From: Sphingomonas sp. HF-S4
GTDB lineage: Bacteria; Pseudomonadota; Alphaproteobacteria; Sphingomonadales; Sphingomonadaceae
Length of the DNA: 64,000 bases
NCBI RefSeq assembly: GCF_032911445.1
Contig: NZ_JAWJEJ010000001.1
Coordinates: forward strand, 2,356,001-2,420,000
Reading direction: 5' to 3'
This document shows positions 59,469-64,000 of the stretch, piece after piece; the stretch's first letter is position 1, and each line of letters starts with the position of its first letter. Both the position numbers and the translations under genes were made by a program. The notes beneath the pieces were generated by a model. The model made no database searches, had not been told where the DNA came from, and saw only the letters and a program-made list of their open reading frames with translations.

Positions 59469-61919
59469 CTATGCCGCCTGCGACACAAGACGCTCGCTGC
59501 TACTCACGTTCAAATTTTCTTCCGGCCTCGTAACGACTGCGGCGATCAACGCGGCACCCGATACCGGCTTTTCGACGATCCCGCGGATGCCGGTGGCAAG
59601 GAGCTGGGCGCGCGTTTCCGCATCGGGCTTCCCCCACAAGACGGTGACGGTAGCAGGTGCAATGGCATCGGCGAGTGTCCGCAGCGTCTCGATCGGGTCG
59701 CCCTCGGCCTTGAGCGTCGCTTCATCGGCTAGCAGGTGCATGACGGGGGCCTCGCCGTGGAGCACGGGCACTTCGGCTGCGGCCGCAGCGAAGCGCAGCG
59801 AGGCGACACGCGGCTCGAGCAGGGTGCGCAGCATCGAGCGCGCGATCGGATTGCGATCGAGGACCAGCATCGCCGCGCCGTTCGCGGCACCGCCGGACGC
59901 CGCCTGGGCGGGCGCTTCGGCAAGCGTGAGCGGCAGATCGACGGTAAAGGCGGTGCCCTGCGCCTCGACGCTGTCGACGCTGATCTCCCCGCCCAGCGCA
60001 TGGGCGAGGTTGCGGCAGATCGTCAGGCCTAGCCCGGTGCCGCCGAATTTACGGGTGGTGCCCGCGTCGACCTGGCGGAAGGATTCGAAGATCTCGTCGA
60101 ATTTCTCGACGGGGATGCCGATGCCGGTATCGGTAACGACGATGCGCAGGCGGCGCGTGGCGCCCTCGCCCTCGGCCAGCGCGCGCAGGGTGACGCCGCC
60201 CTTCTCGGTGAACTTGATCGCATTCGACAGCAGGTTGAACACGATCTGGCGCAGCCGAGCGGCGTCGCTGACGATCCAGCCGGGGGCGTGCGTCAGCTCG
60301 AGGCGGAAGCTCAGGCCGCGGGCGCGCGCCTGCTCGTCCCACAGCCGAGTCACTTCGCGCAGCGTCGCGGCGAAATCCATCGGCGCGGCCTCGACAGTGA
60401 GGTTGCCGGTCTCCATCTTGGCGAGATCGAGGATGTCGTCGACCAGCGCGCGCATCGTGACCCCCGCGCCGTGGACGATGCCGATGCGGTCGCGCGTCTC
60501 GGGCTCGATCCGCGAATCGGCGAGCATCACCTGGGTCATGCCGAGGATGCCGTTCAAGGGCGTGCGGATTTCGTGGCTGGTGGTGGCGAGGAACTCGGTC
60601 TTGGCCTGCAATGCCTTTTCGAGCGCGACATTGGTCTCGCCGAGCACGACGTTGGTTGCGCGGATCTGGTTGCGGCTGCGGCGCAGCGTGATCAGGCCGA
60701 AGGTCAGCAGCGCGATGATGACGAGCGTCGCGCCGCCGATGCCGAAGAAGAGGGTACGCTGGAAGGCGGCGGTGCGGCGCGCCTCCTCGGCCTTGAGCGT
60801 CTGGATGCGGGTCTGCTGCTCGGCGAAGTTGAAGCGCGCGGCCATCAGCGCGGCGCCCGTGGAGGTCGCGACCTTGGTAGATTCCTCGTCGAGCCGCTTG
60901 AGCGCCTGGAGATGTTCGAGCGCCAGCCGCGTGGCGCCGGCGTCGCGCAATATTTCATAGGCGTAGAGATGCGAGGTGCGGAAATCGCCGGTGGTGCCGG
61001 CGAGGTCGATCCCCGCGAAACACTCGTCGATCAGCCGGAGCGCCGCAGCCTTGTCACCGCGCTGGCTGGCGAGCCGCGCGGCGGTGGCGAGCAGATGGCG
61101 GCGGAGCAGATCGGCATCGGCATCCCGGACCAGCTTGAAGCCGCGCACGAGCGTCCGGTCGGCGGCGTCGTAGCGCTTAAGATCGACTTGGTTGCGCGCG
61201 AGATTGACGAGAATGCGAGCCTCGAGAAGCGGCTTTTCGAGCTGCCGCGCGGCGGCGAGCGCCGCCTCATATTCGCGCTCGGCCTCGGTGCTCCGCTCGA
61301 GCCGGGCGAGGACATTGCCGCGGCTGTTGTGGAGCGAGAGCGTCAGCGCGAGATCGCCGCTGTAGAGTTCGGCAGCCTGGCGGTAATATTGCTCGGCGCG
61401 GTGATCGTCGGTCGCGGCGCTGTAGAGGGCGCCGATATTCTGCAGCGCGATCGCCTGGCTGCGCGGCTCGCGCAGCTGACCGAATATCCGAAAGGCCTCC
61501 TGGTAATTTTCCAGCGCCTTGACCGGGAGGTTGGCCTGCATGTGCAGCGCCCCCTGCGACATCAGCAGGTCGCCGCGCAGCTTGATTGGCGTGTCGATCA
61601 TGTCGATCAGACGCAACCCCTCGTCGAGCAGTGGCCGGGCGCGCTCCGTCGCATTGCTGCGCAGATGCGCTTCGGCCGCCAGCCAGCGCGCCGTCGCCAG
61701 CGCCAGCGCGCGCTGGCGGACATCGGGAATGCGGCGGGCGATCGAGTCGATCAGCGCGACGTGACGTAGCGCCTGGGCCTGATCGCCCATCATGCTGCTC
61801 TTGGCCGCGTCGATCTGGGCCTGGAGCGGCGCGGGGAAATCGGTGTCGCCAGCCAGCGCCGGCCCGCTTGCGATCAGGACCAGAGCGAGGCCGAGCCCGC
61901 GAAGGGCAGTGCGCCTCAC
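59469..61919 (-). CDS. TPR-sensor hybrid histidine kinase with atypical receiver
   Basis: 816 residues. Signal/anchor LRGLGLALVLIASGPALA; residues about 25-390 are TPR helices (for example EAFRIFGQLREPRSQAIALQ, AEREYEAALAAARQLEKPLL); membrane helix FFGIGGATLVIIALLTFGLI; HisKA TSHEIRTPLNGILGMTQVML; HATPase NLLSNAIKFTEKGG, DTGIGIP and GGTGLGLTICRNLA. The C-terminal receiver-like region (VLDRNPIARSMLRTLLEP, HLLADE, VEKPVSG) keeps a KP motif but has only LLAD where the phospho-Asp should be. GTG start overlaps the EAL gene stop (GTGA). Confidence 0.88.
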   Translation of the reverse strand: MRRTALRGLGLALVLIASGPALAGDTDFPAPLQAQIDAAKSSMMGDQAQALRHVALIDSIARRIPDVRQRALALATARWLAAEAHLRSNATERARPLLDEGLRLIDMIDTPIKLRGDLLMSQGALHMQANLPVKALENYQEAFRIFGQLREPRSQAIALQNIGALYSAATDDHRAEQYYRQAAELYSGDLALTLSLHNSRGNVLARLERSTEAEREYEAALAAARQLEKPLLEARILVNLARNQVDLKRYDAADRTLVRGFKLVRDADADLLRRHLLATAARLASQRGDKAAALRLIDECFAGIDLAGTTGDFRTSHLYAYEILRDAGATRLALEHLQALKRLDEESTKVATSTGAALMAARFNFAEQQTRIQTLKAEEARRTAAFQRTLFFGIGGATLVIIALLTFGLITLRRSRNQIRATNVVLGETNVALEKALQAKTEFLATTSHEIRTPLNGILGMTQVMLADSRIEPETRDRIGIVHGAGVTMRALVDDILDLAKMETGNLTVEAAPMDFAATLREVTRLWDEQARARGLSFRLELTHAPGWIVSDAARLRQIVFNLLSNAIKFTEKGGVTLRALAEGEGATRRLRIVVTDTGIGIPVEKFDEIFESFRQVDAGTTRKFGGTGLGLTICRNLAHALGGEISVDSVEAQGTAFTVDLPLTLAEAPAQAASGGAANGAAMLVLDRNPIARSMLRTLLEPRVASLRFAAAAAEVPVLHGEAPVMHLLADEATLKAEGDPIETLRTLADAIAPATVTVLWGKPDAETRAQLLATGIRGIVEKPVSGAALIAAVVTRPEENLNVSSSERLVSQAA

Positions 61920-63364
61920 GCGCGCTTCCAGAAGCTCTCGGGCCGGATGAACGACTGGACGTTGGCGGAGCTGGCGAGATGCGCCTCGTCGGCGAGATAT
62001 TTGCTGAACGCATCGAAGCCGAGCGGACGCGAGAGCAGGAAGCCCTGCACCATGTCGCAACCCATCACGCTGAGCAGCGCGAGTGCCGACGGCGTCTCGA
62101 CACCTTCGGCGGTGACTTCCATCTCGAGCGCGTGCGCGAGATCGATCGTCGAGCGGACGATCAGCGGATCGCGATTGCTGCTGGTCAGCTGCATCACGAA
62201 CATCTTGTCGATCTTGAGCTCCTTCGCCGGCAGCCGCTTGAGATAGGCGAGCGAGGAGAGCCCGGCGCCGTAATCGTCGATCGCGAGCTTGACGCCGATA
62301 TCGGCGAAGGTCTGGAGATGCTGGATCGCGCTGTCGGGATCGCGGATCACCGCTGTCTCGGTGATCTCGAAGCCGAGCTTGGCCCCGCTTGCGGTCACGA
62401 CCGCGCAGGCCTCCTTCACGAACTCGGCATCGGCGAGCAGCATGCCCGAGATATTGAGGAACAGCGTGAGATCGTGCCCATGGGCAACGAGCCGCTTCTG
62501 GTCGGCGATCACCTGACGCAGCGTCCACATGGTCAGCGCACCGATCTCGCCCGCCTCTTCAGCCACCGAGATGAAGTCGCCGGGGAGGATGAGCCCGCGC
62601 TGCGGATGCTGCCAACGCACCAGCGCCTCGGCGCTCGCAATCTCCTGGCGCCGGACATGCACCTTGGGCTGATATTGCAGGAACATCTCGCCATTGGCGA
62701 TCGCGCGGGGAAGCTCGCGCATCAGCGTCAGGCGATCGAAGGCGAGGTCGGCGCGCGACAGATCGAGAATGACGACCTTCTTCTCGTTGCGCGCTTGCTC
62801 GAGCGCCGATTCCGCGGCCTCGGTCAGCCGGACGTCGTCGCAGTCCTCGCAGGGCGCCGCCGCGACGCCGAACTGCATCTGGAGCGTATAGATCTCGCCA
62901 TCGAGGTCGAAGGGGCGGGCCAGCGCCTTGCGCAGCCGATCGATGTCCGCAGCCCCAGCCTCGGCGCTTTCGCGCTCGAAACCGATCTCGATCAGCGCAC
63001 GGCCCGCGGTGAGGATCCGTACATCGGGCATGAGTTCGGCGATTCGCGCCGCAATGTCGAGAACCAGGGCATCGGCGCGCGGCCGGCCGAGATGCCGGCG
63101 CAGCGTCGCGAAGTTCAAAATCTCACATTGGGACAATATCCGCCACACGCCGGCATGCCCTTCCATCGGCTTGGCGCCTGCGGACTCCGCCGGAGGGGCG
63201 CCGTCCCTCGGCTGCGGAAGCGCCGCGACCGAGCCGCGCACATGCGGCTCCGTGCGCAGCGATGGGAACGCTTTCGCAACAATTCCATTGGCTTCCACCG
63301 GGCGTGCGACCGCTTGCGATGCCGCATCCCCGCTGGGTACCGAAGGCTCCGACCCTGCCGACAT
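61916..63364 (-). CDS. EAL-domain c-di-GMP phosphodiesterase with degenerate GGDEF
   Basis: 482 residues. After a disordered N-terminus, a GGDEF-like fold (about 70-215; LRRHLGRPRADALVLDIAAR, FGVAAAPCEDCDD) lacks the GGDEF signature. The EAL domain is complete: ASAEALVRWQHP, FEITETAVI, AIDDYGAGLSSLAYL, KIDKMFV and AEGVETPSALALLSVMGCD. So it should hydrolyse c-di-GMP, possibly modulated by the dead cyclase domain. No membrane helix. First gene of an EAL-kinase-regulator operon. Confidence 0.9.
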   Translation of the reverse strand: MSAGSEPSVPSGDAASQAVARPVEANGIVAKAFPSLRTEPHVRGSVAALPQPRDGAPPAESAGAKPMEGHAGVWRILSQCEILNFATLRRHLGRPRADALVLDIAARIAELMPDVRILTAGRALIEIGFERESAEAGAADIDRLRKALARPFDLDGEIYTLQMQFGVAAAPCEDCDDVRLTEAAESALEQARNEKKVVILDLSRADLAFDRLTLMRELPRAIANGEMFLQYQPKVHVRRQEIASAEALVRWQHPQRGLILPGDFISVAEEAGEIGALTMWTLRQVIADQKRLVAHGHDLTLFLNISGMLLADAEFVKEACAVVTASGAKLGFEITETAVIRDPDSAIQHLQTFADIGVKLAIDDYGAGLSSLAYLKRLPAKELKIDKMFVMQLTSSNRDPLIVRSTIDLAHALEMEVTAEGVETPSALALLSVMGCDMVQGFLLSRPLGFDAFSKYLADEAHLASSANVQSFIRPESFWKRA

Positions 63365-63522
63365 AGGCTCCGTCCTACCCCGCTATCCTTGAAGGAACGG
63401 TTAAGCCGAGCCTCCGCGAAAGAGGTTTCGAAGCTGCATGCCTCCGCATAAATCCGGATTGATAAGTCGTTAATCTCCGCTTAACCACTTGATTGCGCGT
63501 TATGCGCACCGATGGGAGATCA

Positions 63523-63588
63523 ATGATGTTCGCGTTTGACCTTCTTTTCCGCGACAAGGGCACCGGCGAAGAAATTCGCCCCTTCTGA
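63523..63588 (+). CDS. Mini-ORF in ugd leader (tentative)
   Basis: 21 codons, MMFAFDLLFRDKGTGEEIRPF, with GGGAG 4-5 nt before the first ATG. Followed by a hairpin and a terminator. May be a leader peptide or the coding part of a dual-function small RNA; too short to judge by codon use. Confidence 0.35.
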   Translation: MMFAFDLLFRDKGTGEEIRPF

Positions 63589-63666
63589 CCTTGCGCGTCC
63601 TTCCGGGCCGGCGGTGAAGCGACTTCAGCTGTGAAGATGCGCTGACCGGCCCGGACGACTATCGTT

Positions 63667-63694
63667 AAGCGGCTGGACCTCCAGCCGCTTTTTT
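63667..63694 (+). terminator. Strong rho-independent terminator upstream of ugd
   Basis: AAGCGGCTGG-ACCT-CCAGCCGCTT followed by TTTT; ends 99 nt before the ugd start, on the same strand. Confidence 0.93.
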
Positions 63695-63793
63695 GTACCG
63701 CGCGGCTGCCGCAGCACCCCCTCGCCGCCCGCTCCCTTGCCCTGCGCCGCCAGTCGGTTAAGGCGGCGAGCATCATTCCAAAGGGGATTTGCA

Positions 63794-64000
63794 TTGCGCA
63801 TCGCGATGATCGGCACGGGCTATGTGGGGCTGGTTTCCGGCGCCTGCTTCTCGGATTTCGGCCATGACGTGGTCTGCGTCGACAAGGACGCGCGCAAGAT
63901 CGAGCTGCTCCACCAGGGCGTGATGCCGATCTATGAGCCCGGGCTCGACGCGCTGGTCGCCTCGAACGTCAAGGCGGGGCGGCTGACCTTCACCACCGAT
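63794..64000 (+). CDS. ugd: UDP-glucose 6-dehydrogenase, truncated by window edge
   Basis: First 69 codons only. [20 protein letters not shown] is the NAD-binding start of Ugd, followed by [20 protein letters not shown] and [11 protein letters not shown], a segment typical of UDP-glucose (not UDP-GlcNAc) dehydrogenases. TTG start with AGGGGA about 7 nt upstream. It uses UDP-glucose made by GalU (48836) to give UDP-glucuronate, substrate for the 4-epimerase at 42758. Confidence 0.92.
   Translation, partial: MRIAMIGTGYVGLVSGACFSDFGHDVVCVDKDARKIELLHQGVMPIYEPGLDALVASNVKAGRLTFTTD

Larger units (their letters stand above)
63365..63793. other. Divergent region before ugd
   Basis: 429 nt with both promoters of the EAL operon (minus) and the ugd side (plus). 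It also holds a mini-ORF (63523-63588), a GGGCCGG ... CCGGCCC stem (63606-63656) and a strong terminator (63667-63694), which suggests a separate short transcript or a ugd leader. Confidence 0.6.

Noticed and set aside
59469..62528. 1019-codon kinase frame extending into the EAL gene
   Set aside because: The part beyond 61919 is an out-of-phase reading of the EAL gene; the signal sequence and GTGA overlap fix the start at 61919.
1..64000. tRNA, rRNA, CRISPR arrays, insertion sequences, prophage or toxin-antitoxin genes
   Set aside because: None could be recognised on either strand by reading for cloverleaf ends, regularly spaced repeats, transposases or phage proteins.

Overview
This 64 kb window is GC-rich, densely coding chromosomal DNA. 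Its housekeeping gene content, TTG/GTG start usage and dispersed palindromic repeats fit an alphaproteobacterium of the Sphingomonadaceae (Sphingomonas type). This is an inference from gene content and order; no rRNA or tRNA gene is visible to anchor it. There is no prophage, plasmid backbone, insertion sequence or CRISPR array.

Layout. 1-3 kb: a GH43 glycosidase cut by the window edge, an alpha/beta-hydrolase esterase, and an SRPBCC/ArsR gene pair. 3.3-10.4 kb: a flagellar segment with flgE-flgK-flgL on the minus strand, beside a FliL-like secreted protein, a small membrane protein and a 604-residue helical-repeat protein. 10.6-16.4 kb: trmL, a ComM-like ATPase, then rpmH-rnpA-yidD-yidC-engB, in which rpmH appears nested inside rnpA. 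16.4-25 kb: a chemoreceptor, a GST, a cupin, dapE, a GGDEF/EAL protein, smr, mltA and a Tim44-domain protein divergent from secB. 25.8-33.5 kb: murJ-trpS, ThuA and CAP-domain proteins, dnaA, rpsT and mutM. 33.5-42.5 kb: ubiE-ubiB, a three-gene phosphorelay on the opposite strand, coaBC, dut and moeB. 42.7-50 kb: nucleotide-sugar enzymes (4-epimerase, UDP-GlcNAc dehydrogenase, galU), a secreted trypsin-like protease, several small orphan proteins and msrB. 50-64 kb: a secreted M48 protease, a metallophosphatase, an FKBP isomerase, rpsU, an OmpR/EnvZ-type pair, a frameshifted intradiol-dioxygenase-like gene, a MHS-type MFS transporter, an EAL/TPR-kinase/response-regulator operon, and the start of ugd.

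The genes form recognisable working groups: hook and hook-filament junction; membrane-protein insertion and secretion (yidC, yidD, secB, Tim44); peptidoglycan (murJ, mltA, dapE); ubiquinone (ubiE, ubiB); coenzyme A and dUTP metabolism (coaBC, dut); and UDP-sugar precursors for surface polysaccharide (galU, ugd, the dehydrogenase and the epimerase).

The most unusual signals are structural. Two unrelated palindromic repeat families have copies lying in frame inside essential or conserved genes (coaBC and smr). rpmH sits wholly inside the only plausible reading frame of rnpA. A mini-ORF with a strong terminator precedes ugd. A 17-bp imperfect hairpin abuts the start of the MFS transporter. A perfect 20-bp palindrome precedes the OmpR-type regulator. 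Repeated CCAAT/GCGGAC motifs border small orphan genes.
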